Shown one piece after another: positions 10,229 through 22,062 of a stretch of DNA of 64,000 nt (position 1 is its first letter; the number at the start of each line of letters is the position of its first letter). The notes under the pieces are model-generated. The model saw only the letters and a program-made list of their open reading frames with translations. It was not told where the DNA came from and searched no databases. Where the stretch lies: contig JAWNGF010000001.1 of assembly GCA_037039685.1 (NCBI GenBank), positions 1,488,001 through 1,552,000 of the forward strand. The letters are read 5' to 3'. Made by a program: the position numbers and the translations under genes. The DNA comes from Ceratobasidium sp. AG-K. Lineage: Eukaryota; Basidiomycota; Agaricomycetes; Cantharellales; Ceratobasidiaceae.

Positions 10229-13200
10229 TCATGCAGTCAGTTTACCCTCCAAAAATCCAGCCAGGACCTCAAATATCGCGGCTCCTTCCGTGTTCCTCCC
10301 CCCAACTACCCCTGCTGCCCTGCTCAAAAGCGATTGTACGTCCTCAGCCACCGTGCCCTTGATTTCACGTCCCCAACGCTCGCTGTCCTCGTCACCAAGC
10401 CATAGAACGATTTGTGAAGTGCTATATGCGAGTAGGAGTTCGAGGGCAGTCTGGACCTCGAACTTTGCGGCGTTGAGCTCGAATTTAGGGAGCGAGAGAA
10501 TAGGGGTTGTTAACCCTTGGGATGGTGCGGGTGGGGTTTTGAAAGTGTTCAAATGTCGGAGGACGTCGGTAGCGGTGCGTCCCAGCTCGATCATGGTCCC
10601 GATAGACGAGCTTTCTTCTATGGACACCGTCATAGTCTTGATCAAAGCAAGGGGATTGAGTAAATCGAACACCAACAGATGTAATCACAACTTACAGGCT
10701 GCAGCTTCTCCCACGAGCGGTCCCAATCGGTTTCATCCAACTTGACAATCACGTTGTCCGCCTTGGCGAATAACATCACTGCAGATACCGTGATACGCAC
10801 AATGCGGAACAGCGTCATACCCACACGCGCCAGGACGGGCCGTTTCACTGGGTCGATAATTCCGGCGTTCCCTTCCCCATTCGCAGATTCGTCCACCTCC
10901 ATCAACACACGCTCGTCAGCCGTTAGTGGTTCGAGAAGGCTAAGAACGTGGTTCGGGTGTGCGAGAGCGTAGCTGAGCTGTTGTAGAAGTCGATGTGCGA
11001 CGTGAACGAAGTCTCGCCCGAGAATGTTTGCTGCTCCGTCCTTGTTGTTGCTCTGTGCAGTAACTTGTGCAACTGCATGGAATAATTCGACTACGTGCAA
11101 CATCTCCTCAACGAACGGCAAGGTAAGCGGGTCACCCACACTCCACTCCAGCGTGCGCATAATTTGTCTGCGATAGAGCTGAACGAAGCTTGTCACGTCT
11201 AAATCCACAAAATGCGAGTTGTAGGAAAGGTGTCCAACGAGCCCGATCGTGACGCTCAGCATGCGGCACCATGCGCGGTGCGCGGGGCTACGTTCTCCAG
11301 GTAGATCAGTGTGGAGTACATCTACTACGCCAGCTTCGAGTGCCGGAGACAGCTGGTTTGTACTATAGGCGAGGAGAACGTTTTCGTGGGCGAGACGTTC
11401 AGCGGCATGGCGGTAACTGGCAAGGATAACGTGGAGGTCGAAAATACTGCGAGCATACAAGGCTTGGTGGTTCGTGCGATACTGCTCTGGATACAGTTGG
11501 CCAGTGAGATCGAGTCGCACAAACAATTCGAGACCCGCGCGGATGATATCACTACTTTGGCAACGGGAGAGCCAGGTGGAAGAGTTGGGTAGTAATTCCG
11601 GCTTGATAAGTTGACCCAAGGTCAAGATTATGAGTTGTATGTCACTATCGATGTCTTGGCTAAAGGTGGAGCGGGCATGATCGAAATCCACACGTAGAGC
11701 GTCGATCACAAATTCCAGTGCGGAAGTAATGGCTGATACTATGGTTTGACGTTGGATAGCTGTGAGCTTTGAGCCAGAACCTGAGAGCTGTTGCCCGTGA
11801 ATTGCTGCAAAGTAGATGATCTGCAAGAGGCTACGATGGAACCCAGTGCTTGGCTTTTCCTTGATCGACTCGAGCGGAGGGAAGAGGGGATTGACGATGG
11901 TATGTTGCAAGTGTTCACAGAATACGACGAACTGCTTTACAAGGTTGGGTTCTGTCATTTTCGAGAGACCGATAGCTTCGGCAAGGGCTTGAAGTATGTT
12001 CACTCGTTCGGCGTGGATGGATGCCATTGCATTTCCTGGTTGGTCGACATCTCCGGTCAGTTCAGCCACGACTGTGGCACATTCTATGAGCGGGGAACGT
12101 TTGGAAGGGTTGGAGCGGAGCCATGGCGCAGCAGCTGTGAGAAGTCGAACCCAGGAGCGCGTCAAGGAGATGTGAGCGTCAATCAAAGACCATTCAATAT
12201 TGAGTTGGCATAGTTGACCCAAGAGTTCCCGGTTCCAGCCTTCACGCTCGGCGTCGTTCTCAAAATACTGCCAAACGCTATCTTTGACTTTGAGTAGGTC
12301 AATGAGATAATGGTCCCCAAACTCTCGCGGAGCCCCGAGTCGCAGCGACCTGTACGAATCAAGTTGCAAGCCAGGGACGTTCTCGTCCACGAACCTGCGG
12401 ACAGTGTTTGTCGAGTCGGATTTGTGTCCACATTGAACGGCATAATGCACAAGCTGCTTGACGTTGCTACAATTTTTTTCGAACGCTGTTAGGCTCTGTG
12501 GGGCAGTAGTTCCATCTTTCTTGGGGGATAGTGCAATGTCAACGGCCAAAATATGAACAGCGTACGCTTTGGCTACTTCTTGATAGCATATGTTGGGAAC
12601 TCCATGAAGGTCAGACTCGATGACGGATTCGTTGATCGTCAGATGCGTGACGGTGGCGTCAACTTCGGGTGGTTCCATTGCTTTAGCTGCAAGGGCGGCC
12701 AAGTCGTTCCAGAATTGGGTATTGGTACGGATTGGCTCGAGGGCGCCCATGTGTTCTAATGCACGTTGCCAAATGCAATCCAGAATTTCAAGAGTGGCAG
12801 ACAGTAGTTCTGGATTGCTATCCCACAGAAGCTCCCAATTCCCGGTAATCTCAATGGCAATAGGAAGAATCGACAAGTGCGAACTGGCCTCAGTCGGCAC
12901 GGAAGGTACTGGACTACCCGTTGCCGTCATTGCCGTTTGAGGGACTTTGAATTCTCCTGAAATGAAAAGTTTGGCTAATACTGGTTGCGACGCGACACAA
13001 CGGGAGATAAATGCACATATCGCCACTCGGAGCCGAAGATCATCGTAAGGGTGCTGCACCATGTGAAGCAATGCGTCGGTAACTCGCTGTGGGGAGGATA
13101 GATGTGAAACCATGCTGACAGGGGTGCTAGCGAGGGTGGTAAGGACGTGAAGAGCATCTAATGGCAGAAGTTTATCCTCGACAAGCAGCGCGATAGAGTC

Positions 13201-16109
13201 CAGAGCCGAGCGCTTCTTGACGATCGTAAAAAGAGCTTGCTCGAGCAAAGAAATGCCAGAATCAGGCGACTTTCGAGCGAGGATCAATTGGATCAGCTTG
13301 AGATGTGCAGTTAACAATCCCACCAATATATTCGCTTCGGCAAATCGGTGTGCTTGGTTGAGCGAGCGAAGCAGCTCGTGACCATTTGAGATTGCTGAGA
13401 CAAGGGGGTTGACGCAAGGAACAGTCGCATTGCGCAAGAAAGCGTCGACCAGGAAAGAGGTTAAAGGTTCAAACAACTCGTCGCCTGCGGATCCCTCAGA
13501 GCCGCCCAGGATCGCGCAGTAGAGCTCGGCTACCTTGCGTCCAATATTGAAACGGTCCGACAGGTGGGTAAAACGCCACCCCGAGTAGACTAGCCAGACT
13601 TCGTTATGAATGAAAGTCAGCCCCCTTAGGAGAACGTCACTTTTCATGTGTTGCAACACCCTCTGATTCGAGTGTCGGAGCGCCATTACCCGAGCTTCGT
13701 TGTGGAGAGCGGTAACTAGCTCGACAACGGCCGTGGTCATCGTATAAGCGCCCAGTGCGCGTTCTGCAGCGAAGAGTGGAGTGGAGAAGAGGAGAGGGGT
13801 TGAGCGAAGGTATGGCCAAACGCGCCCGGGGTATACTGGAAGCAGAGAAACGAGTATTCCGAGTGCATTAGTGGCGAGGTCCACTGTGGACGGAATTGCG
13901 TGCGATAGACAATCCCCCAATATTATTTGGGCAACCTGTACCAGATCGGGAGATGCGAGTTCTCCAGTATCGTCGACTTCCCCAATTATATTTTCCATGA
14001 GTAGTTGAGCAAAGGACATGTTGCCCTCAGTAATAGAGCGAAACAGCGTGAGGATATCTCCTACGAGGAAACCAAAGTCGTCAACCTCCATACCAACGTC
14101 CAACAGGGATAGATGGCTAGCTCGCACAATTCCCTGGGTGGCTACAGCATTCCTAGAGCCGCGCACGTACTCGAGCAAAATATCCAGAAGCACGCGCCAC
14201 CCGGAGTATGTGTGAGCCCAACGGACAGCTAATGGAGAACCAGGACTACGCATGCTCAAGGTTTGACCAACGGTTCTAGCGGGTAAGGTAGTTCCTCCAG
14301 GGAGATGTATAGCCCTAACGTTTAAAACCATGTCTGAGCGGACGTCGTATGCGGAACTCTGTAAATCCGAAGGTTGAATAATGTGGGCGAAACCGGCAAT
14401 CTGGGCGAGATAATGGTAGACATGCCGTATGCAAACATCCCGGAAGGGGCCACCGCTCGTACTCGAAGTGGAATCTGTGCCACTCCCCGATAACGCTCGC
14501 AGCAAGCGCACTAAGGGGCGCGGCTCCACCGGAAAGCGTAGAGCAGCGACTTGCAACAGCTGCTGACGTTTCGGTGATTCCACCCAGTCCTCGGTCCAGT
14601 ATTTGTGGCAAAGCGCAGCAGCGATATTCCTCTCGCCTGATCCAAAAAGAGCCTCAACGACCGATATGAAAGCATCCATGTCGGATATGTACCCGATTTG
14701 AATCGTTTCCGAAAGTCCAACAAGTAAATCTACGAACCCATAGTTCAGTATCACATCAAGCATTGCTTCAAGTACTCACAGTGGAGTGTGAGCCGATACG
14801 GAAAACTATTGGGCGTGGTAACGGCCGAGAACTTCCTGCCACTGGCGGTCGAACTGAGAGTTGACGAGTACAAGAGTTGCGAAATATACGGAAACAGGCC
14901 TGTCTCCTCGCTAAGCGCGATCTCGGCGCATTGTTGGTACAGTGGAGTTGCTGGGGCAGGGGGCACAATCACTTCTAGGAAGGAGGACAGAGAACTTGAT
15001 CTCGATTCTGATGAATCCGATGTTGTTAAATGTGACAGTATAACCCCCCAAGCCATAATCAAAGGGCCATATCGGGGCTGAGGTCGAAATGAGGAAGTGA
15101 TGAGATTATGAAGATCAAGCAGAATTTTGGAATCGGCCAGCAGCCCCTCTTTAACGGTACTTTTCCCGCTAACGCTATCAAGCGACAGAATTTGGAGAGC
15201 AATCAGTACCCAAAATGACTCGAGGTCAGCCAGTAATTGAGAGCCTTCTTCGTCCATTAGATGGTTGAAATTAACTTGCTTTTGGCCAAAGTCCAAGGAA
15301 AAAAGCAACTCGAACACCTTGAGCGCAAGGTCAGGTGGGCAAGGGTCGATTTCCCATAATATCGCAAAGAGGATTTCCAAGAGACACAACTGTTCCCGAG
15401 CAGCCTGGCGAGCCCAACGAGAGGCAGTCAGGTGGTCAGAAGTTACAGTCGGAGGGAGCGCCTGCCCAGCTCGTTTATTGAGCTCAGTGATCAACTCGGA
15501 AGCAAAGGCTTCATAGCTCGGCATAAGAGTTTGGGTGGTATCGCTAGCAGGAATATGAAAGGGGTGGTCGGGATCACCACTCGCGGAAATTAAGGACAAA
15601 AACACCCGTAAAAGATGGTGTCTCTGTTCGAAGTAATAGGTCTCCACCGCGTCCTGCAAGTCAGCCTCGTACGTGGTACTCCCGTTGGTGCTGGCGCCAA
15701 GACTGGAGGGGTCGGCATGCGCAAAGCACGAGCGCAACAGGACCAGAGCTTCAACCTCGTCCAGCTGGAACCGAGCACTGATCTTCAGGGACTCTTGTTT
15801 TTCTTCTTCTGAAGCGTGCGTTGTGCTGCCATCGACGAGTTTGACCTTTCCGCTCTCCAAACGCTTTCTTGACTCCGGTGATGGCTTGCCAAAAGGATCG
15901 GCCCATTTCCGAAGTTGCGGTAGTCGAGCCTTCAGAATTTCGCTGATATTTTTCAAGCCTCCTGAGGCTAGAAGAGACTCATGGAGTTCTCGGTACGACC
16001 TGGATAGTGGAGAGTATTTAATGGATTCGACCAGCACATGAGAGTCATGGACTCACACCAAGATGAGAGAAGATGTCTCCTTGCTCAAAATCCCCTCTCC
16101 CATTGTCAT
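10229..16109 (-). CDS. Large alpha-solenoid nucleoporin, probably Nup188
   Basis: Structural scaffold protein of the nuclear pore inner ring, about 1,900 residues and almost entirely helical. Start ATG at 16109-16107 (MTMGEGILSKETSS). An intron ends just before SYRELHESLL. A second intron (50 bp) lies near 14790-14740, which shows that the ORF start at 14763 is intronic. A third joins KLQP to TMTVSIEESSS near 10690-10630; stop at 10231-10229. N-terminal features ARFQLDEVEALVLLRSCF and YYFEQRHHLLRVFLSLI resemble the Nup188 N-terminal region. No catalytic motifs, signal peptide or membrane segments. Nup192/Nup205 is the main alternative; length and helical texture fit both, and only the N-terminal similarity favours Nup188. 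Confidence 0.7.
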
Positions 16110-16581
16110 TCTACGGCTTTTAATAGTATTAGGTGCGTCTTTTACATTCCCGAAACTCCATACCACTCGTCAAGGTCCACCAATTGATGTGGAAACGCGG
16201 CACTCGATTCTCTTGATAATTATTGCTATAATAAATTTGCTGGTTTAAACCAAAAATGAATATTCTCCTCTGGTTTACTCACTGGTCAGAGTATGGAAAT
16301 AGTTGAACGCAACTTGCCTCGAGTGGTATGGGTCTGGCGAGACAGTCGCGGTCACAAACAACAGATGCCCACGTGATCATCTTATCACCTGTTCCCCGTG
16401 AATGCATACACATACAAATCTATGTAATTAGTATGTTCGCCAGCCTGAGAGCCAAACCATTACAGATGAGGCTCGGGTGCATTGTACTATTTCAAACGAT
16501 TCAATAGCAAGCCATCTGTGCACAAAATTTAGATATATCAATGCTACTATCCACGAAATTTCCTTGAGCCTCCCAATGATA
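16110..16581. other. Intergenic: Nup188-like 5' side and ITPase 3' side
   Basis: Contains the upstream region of the nucleoporin gene and the 3' region of the ITPase gene. AT-rich around 16200-16260. I see no convincing ORF, RNA gene or repeat. Confidence 0.5.
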
Positions 16582-17499
16582 CTATTGCTTTGACTCCTCC
16601 TCCAAGTACTTTCGGAGCTTTTCCAATGATCTGAACCTGTGGGAGATTTTATTTTTCGCTTCACTAGGCATTTCGGCGTAGCTGCAATGAAGTTCAGCCA
16701 AACTCGCGTTGTTTGGTGCTCCACGCTCACGTTTTGCCCTCGCCCTCCAATGGCTCGAAAACAGGGTCCCATCCGAACTTTGAAGGCCCCCGTGCAGGCA
16801 CTATTTTACCTTCTGTTCGGCCCTCGAAAACAATGGGTTCTGAGCCTGGACCATTGCTGTAGGCAAAGTTGCACTGCGCGAATGCTGCTCTAGTCTCAAA
16901 GCCATCTAACATCTTGTTTAGGCCTGCAGAATCAGAGTCACATCAGCATGTCGTCACCCACCGGCCGCAGACCTAACATCATTGCAACAGCGAGGGCGAA
17001 ATAACAACGAGGCTACAAGCACTCACCCTCGGTGCCAACCTCTCGAAGGAACCATTTGATGTACGGTCCGGGCAGGCCGCCCAGTGCCACGAAGCCAAGA
17101 CTCGTATCTTCGGTAATGCATGGCCCGCCGACCTATCTCAGACTACATCGCATCATAACGCATGGGCTGTAAAGTCTAAGCCACGGGCTTACTATCTCTG
17201 CCGCACGCCTGCACTTCTCTTTGGAAACCTCGACTGCCGTTCCTTGAATCTCCGGCACTAGGAACAAAGATCGACGTGAGGAATCGAATATTGGCCTTAC
17301 GGCTGGCAACCAGGCTCCACTCACGATCAATGCTTTGTGATTGGATAATGAGCGGCACTCCGCCGCTGGCCAATATTTCTTCCACTTCACGCAATTTATT
17401 CGCGTTCCCAGTTACAAAGGCTAAATCAAGGAGCTCGTCATCAGATATCGTTTCTCCGCTGTAGTAATTTCAATACTCACTGAGTATCTGTCGGGGCAT
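16582..17499 (-). CDS. Inosine triphosphate pyrophosphatase (HAM1/ITPA family)
   Basis: Hydrolyses ITP, dITP and XTP to monophosphates and keeps deaminated purines out of nucleic acids. Readable spliced segments in order: [18 protein letters not shown] (the family's nucleotide-binding SxNxxKxxE-type start), [11 protein letters not shown] then [85 protein letters not shown] and [18 protein letters not shown], ending KYLEEESKQ with a stop at 16584-16582. The catalytic-site Asp of EDTSLG and the FGWDPVF and SHR motifs are intact. The exact start is unresolved. An ATG at 17499-17497 followed by GTGAGT is the likely first exon, but a canonical intron joining it in frame was not found. Confidence 0.88.
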
Positions 17500-18948
17500 A
17501 CTTGGATGATGAGGCGTGAGTCGCGGCGAGTTTTCAAATCTGACTCGAGAAGCGCTCCCGATTGCCTGTCAAACGATTGGCTTGATAATCATAGATTCTG
17601 CCCCCGGCTTCACGGTGGATGTTCCGCGTGGGATCCCAACACATAAACTCGAAGCCATAGTAGTCGCTGCGTTACGGTTAGCTACTTTGCATTTTCGAGC
17701 GTAAATTGCTATCCCAGTTATGGTTTTTTGTCCCTGGAAGGGCGCCTATTTTTAGAGATTGACTTCGTACCTACAAGCGCGTCTCACGGTGGCATCTCCC
17801 CCTTACCTTCCAAATTCCGACTTTGTACAGAATTCTCACGAGGAGCGCAAAGGTTCAGAAATTATTCACCTTTATCGATCCTATCTTGCCGATTTTCCCG
17901 GGGTATGTCTAATGGTTTAAGCATTTAAACTTCGATCGGCTTCAAATTCAGATTTCCAGGAATACCTTGACTGAATGTATTGAACGTGTTGAATACGTAG
18001 GTACGACGGGATGACGATCTCTGTGCATCGAACAATTGGCGACTATTGATTGGTCACTGGGAAGTTATGGAGCGGGGTTGACTCGCGATCCAAATGTGTT
18101 CTACCACGCTTGGGTCATGCAACTATGCGTGTTGAACGCTTGATCACTGTTACTTGTGATCGTGATCTAACGCATGGCAAGTTCGCCTCTTTAGAGGCCC
18201 CTTGACTATCTATTGATCGGGTGGAACACGCCCTCCATGCTGGGCAAATCCAAGATGTATCGTCAGTGCTGACAATGCTTCTAGAGGGTATTTTCATGGA
18301 AGCCGTGTTGAGCCTATCAATGCTTGCTTGGTTCCGACGTTACTTATCCTGAAAGCTGGTTTCACAACGGGGAGAGCAGCTTGTTTCAGACAGTATGATG
18401 CACCATTTGAAGCAGCAGGCGGTTGCTCTTGTTTCAGTACATAGGAACACTCTTCGGAAAAAGACCCGGAGTTTCTCAGGCGCGGGCACCATCGATATTG
18501 CATACATGTAATTGGGACCGAATATTGACATCGACGCAACGTTCCCGCTCGAGCCATTGACGTTCCCGACCAGAGCTTGGTGAAATCAACACATGTGCGC
18601 GAAACCACAACCCAATTGACCAAAATTCGTCGCCTTTTTCGATTTATTTTTCCTTCCGAGGGGACGCCACTCGCCAACGAACCGTAACGAGAACCTTGTC
18701 GTTGGGAACGACCCAAAGCGGCTCAATATTAGTTGGGAAGGAGCGGACCTCGGTCACCCTCATTCCGATAAGCTTCATCTCGAGTGCCCTAGATTACCCC
18801 GCAACTGAAAATGAACATGCCCTTGCAGGCAGCGTAAACGTTTGCTGTGGACTGTGACGACCTTCTGTGACGGCCTTCTCCGATTCCCAACTTGAGGCCC
18901 TCTCCGACGTCCAACTTCGTCATCCTACCGTACCATTTCCCTTGAAAT
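17500..18948. other. Gene-poor interval of 1.45 kb
   Basis: No conserved coding signal on either strand. The longest open frame, minus 18294-18716 (140 codons), is Arg/Ser/Cys-rich without recognisable motif or start context and is treated as chance. No tRNA cloverleaf or terminal inverted repeats seen. It may contain regulatory DNA for the F-box-like gene or an eroded mobile element; the sequence does not tell which. Confidence 0.5.
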
Positions 18949-20061
18949 ATGCGGCTAGAATTATTCATGTCGGTGAGCACCCCTAGCATGGCCCCGCCGC
19001 CAGAACTTCCTCCTGAACTAACGTATGAAGTGCTCCGCCATCTAATACCCTTGTCATCTCACGTCAAGCACGAGCTCAAGAAAGCTCACTGGCCTTGTAT
19101 CCGTAATTTATCTCTCTCCTCCCGTCTCCTGCGTCGAGCAGCGCTCGATTGTTGGTTTGCATCCTTGTTCGTCCGACACTCTTCTGATTGGCAAAGAGTC
19201 GAGAGCTTTTCCTCGGTGGAAATAATCAAAACAGCCTCGTAAGTAACTATACTATATTTTACTCTGTTGCGAACTTATGGCTGGTCTAGACGCTTGCATA
19301 TCTTTGCTGCCGCGCTTGACCCGCAGTCTATTTGCCGACTGGCTCGTTATGAGAAGCTGAAGGCGCTATCGGTTAACATGCACGTCCTCTGGTCTGAATC
19401 TCCCGACAGTCTGCGCATGGCTCGGGAGCTTGTTCCTCACCTGCCTCCGTCACTCACCAGTCTCGAAATCTCGTGCATGTCACCCGACCAATGTCGCCCG
19501 GAGTTGCTTGGCAATCTATCCAGCGTTTGTCCCTCTTTGGAACGCCTTGGGTTTTACAGTGCCGCGTCCGACTGTGTAGCATGCGCGGAAGAGATCACGC
19601 TCCCGTTTCCGATTCCTCAGTGGTTTGCATCAGCTGAAGAACTGGCTGTAAGTCCTAAATTTAAGCCTGAAGATGATATTAACGATCCCAAGTCTTCATT
19701 TGCAGAGTCGCTCTCAAATCTCAAGAGGCTCAAATCGATTTCTCTCCCAATTCATCTCTCACATTCCGATATCTATGAGATGCACTTGACTGGAGGACAC
19801 CCTCTAAGACGTACACTTGATCGGGAGTCAAATTGTCCTCTATGCGTCCAGGATTATGGCCCAAGTACTAGTAGAAACGAAGAAACCGTAGCGCGCTACT
19901 TGGCCGAGAAGATAGACTCATTGAGTGACATTGATTTTGCAACTTGGGTTTACGGGAATGGGAAGGGTGCTGTCCGCTTTCAGCGCTCCTCACCAGGCTT
20001 GAAGCGCAATTTGGTATCTTCTTACTCTGACACGCAGGATTGGGATGGCGGTCGCATTTAA
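18949..20061 (+). CDS. F-box-like protein with leucine-rich C-terminal part (copy 1)
   Basis: Probable substrate-recruiting protein of the large Agaricomycete F-box family. The N-terminus reads PPELPPELTYEVLRHLIP, an F-box helix 1 with the LPPEL signature. NLSLSSRLLRRAALDCWF follows, a pattern typical of these families. One 51-bp intron after IIKTAS (ends before RLHIFAAAL) is phase 2. The C-terminal 260 residues contain irregular Leu-rich repeats (LKALSVNMHVL, LTSLEISCM, LERLGFY, LKRLKSISLP). ATG at 18949; an internal Met at 18988 just before APPPELPPEL is an alternative start. It resembles the minus-strand gene at 31.0-32.1 kb in architecture only. Substrate unknown. Confidence 0.7.
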
Positions 20062-20214
20062 TTGACGCTGGACAGGCAGGATGTCTAAGTTTATTGATCG
20101 TGTCTATTTAAGCTATTGCGACAGCCGGTCTGAGTGTAGCCCAAATATTTATTAAATTTATTTATCAATCAAGTGCTGTTGCCCACGTGATCCCATGTTG
20201 GCTCGATCCGGACC

Positions 20215-21084
20215 ATGTCTGACGAAAGTTACAACTCCTTATTCGACGCACCCTACTCCTCCGACGAGGATCTTGAACCTGTATCGCGAACGGATGCGCG
20301 TAATCGTCTCCAATATCTCCCCTCTCAGGTTTCTCTCCAGCAGGAAAGGATAGCGATTTGCCGTGGCGCGCCTCGAATACTTGGGCTCCATTTTCATTCC
20401 CAGCTCAAGATAACGAAGGAAATGGAATCTTATCTTTTGGAGAGTCTCGAACAGCATGGCTACTTCGCGCGACCCGATGTCAACCAAATCATGCTATTCG
20501 GCCGGCCTCGTGGTTCGCACATTCCAGAGGCAAAGCATGATCAGTCGAGCACATCCAATGAATCCTCGGGGCTTCCTGGCTTCTTGGAGCGTCTTATCGA
20601 AGAGCTTAGGGGAACGCTTTCTAGTCCGCTCGTCCCACTAGATGTGCAAAGGAAGCTTTTTTACCACGTACCCGATCAGGCAAGGCAGGCCATTTTAAAC
20701 CGTTACAACCCGGGAGAGGGAATCAAGGCCCACATTGACCTACCCAACCGTTTTGCGGATGGTATAATCCTCATTTCGCTTGGAAGCGGGATTGTTATGG
20801 ACTTTGCTCACGAAGCCAAGCAGGAAGCCTACTCAGTTTGGCTGTCCCCTCGCTCGATTGTCATATTAGAGGGAGAAGCTCGTTGGGAATGGACGCACGG
20901 CATTGTTGGTCGGCAGTCGGATGTGGTCGACGTCACGGGGGTCGAAGGGGTAAGCATTTTGGGTGCAGAACAAACCATGCGAGAATTGCCCGACCGCCCG
21001 AACGTTGTGGAAATTTCCCGGCAGCTACGAACGAGCATCACATTGAGGTGGATGCTTCCTGGTGCAAACGTTGTTGGTGTGTAG
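20215..21084 (+). CDS. AlkB-type 2-oxoglutarate/Fe(II) dioxygenase
   Basis: Single-exon gene of 289 residues. The 2OG-Fe(II) core spans about 140-285: Fe ligands H173 and D175 in NRYNPGEGIKAHIDLPNRF, then the distal His228 in WEWTHGI. R272 and R278 in LRTSITLRWM form the RxxxxxR signature that is specific to AlkB. ILISLGSGIVMDF and LSPRSIVILEGEARW match AlkB-fold beta strands. The acidic N-terminus (residues 1-30) is likely disordered. The family oxidatively demethylates alkylated nucleobases or tRNA wobble modifications. Without an RRM or methyltransferase domain it is closer to stand-alone ALKBH4/6/8-like dioxygenases, but the substrate cannot be assigned. The absence of introns is unusual for this window. 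Confidence 0.85.
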   Translation: MSDESYNSLFDAPYSSDEDLEPVSRTDARNRLQYLPSQVSLQQERIAICRGAPRILGLHFHSQLKITKEMESYLLESLEQHGYFARPDVNQIMLFGRPRGSHIPEAKHDQSSTSNESSGLPGFLERLIEELRGTLSSPLVPLDVQRKLFYHVPDQARQAILNRYNPGEGIKAHIDLPNRFADGIILISLGSGIVMDFAHEAKQEAYSVWLSPRSIVILEGEARWEWTHGIVGRQSDVVDVTGVEGVSILGAEQTMRELPDRPNVVEISRQLRTSITLRWMLPGANVVGV

Positions 21085-21332
21085 ATCTATACACGAGTCC
21101 GGAATTTATTCTAGAATGTACACTTAAAATAATGAAAATACTTACTCGCAAACTCCGGCCATGCAGAGATATCGCGACATCGAGTGTGATGTACATCATG
21201 CTGCAACGAGCCCAGCCTGCCTCGTATTAGTTTACTGTTGTTTGGACCCATCTCGGAGTCGCGTGTGTGGGCGCTTGCGACCTTATTCATCTCTCTCCAC
21301 TCGTCTTTCACCACGCAAAGCAATCAGCAGCC

Positions 21333-21778
21333 ATGTTAATCAAAGTTAAGGCAAGTTGATGCTACGAGCTGTGCAACACGTTACATTCTAATCGTTGATA
21401 TCCGACTAGACTCTTACGGGTAAAGAGGTTAGTACACGCACATCCCGGGTCTGGGCTCAGCCAACGCCTGTTGCTTAGATCGAGCTTGACATTCAACCTG
21501 AAGATAAGGTACTGGGCTCGTGGCATCTCGAAGGAACTTGCTAATTCTGGGTTAGATTTCTCGCATCAAGGAGAAGGTTGAGGAACAGTCTGGAGTCCCG
21601 CCACCACAACAGCGACTAATCTTCGGAGGAAGGCAAATGCAAGTGTGACTGGTTTAGATGGATTTGCAAAGTAAAGCTGACCACAGGTATTAGGAGCGAC
21701 GACAAAACCGCCCAGGAGTTTAATATCACCGCGGGATCAGTGCTTCATCTAGTTTTGGCATTGCGTGGCGGGCTATAA
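21333..21778 (+). CDS. NEDD8 ubiquitin-like modifier
   Basis: Small conjugatable protein that activates cullin-RING ligases. It becomes visible only after splicing five short exons: MLIKVK (21333-21350), [16 protein letters not shown], then [11 protein letters not shown] to FGGRQM, then [12 protein letters not shown] to [14 protein letters not shown] at 21776-21778. Total 77 residues. Ala at position 72 (LALRGG) is the NEDD8 hallmark, where ubiquitin has Arg. A single Leu follows Gly76, so a C-terminal hydrolase must trim one residue. Introns 1 and 4 both begin GCAAGT rather than GT: donor at 21351-21352, and donor at 21639-21640 with acceptor ending 21693. Both frames close only with these GC donors. 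Confidence 0.92.
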
Positions 21779-22062
21779 GACGCGTTTAGCAGATGCAAAT
21801 GCCTTTCTAACAGTGGTGTAGATGTACATGGTTGCTTAGCGCTTTCACTCACAAATTAATTGTCGAATAATAAGCATGCTGTTAGTACTGTTTGTAGAAT
21901 CGCTTGCTTAACCCTCCGACAACACACGTGACTTGGGTGCCCGTTTTCTAAGACGACCACAGCTCTACTACTACGCTCTCTACTCAATCCTTGAAGGCGT
22001 ACTCGCTCTTAGGAATAAACGCAAATACACCTTCAGGTACTGATCGGTAGTCTGCAATTCCT

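Noticed and set aside
14751..14763. Apparent start MLDVILNYGF for the large nucleoporin ORF
   Set aside because: The segment lies inside a 50-bp GT-AG intron; splicing joins the upstream exon to LLVGLSETIQIGY, so this Met is not a start.
18294..18716. 140-codon minus-strand ORF
   Set aside because: Cys/Arg/Ser-rich composition, no motif, no sensible start context, and stands alone in a gap.
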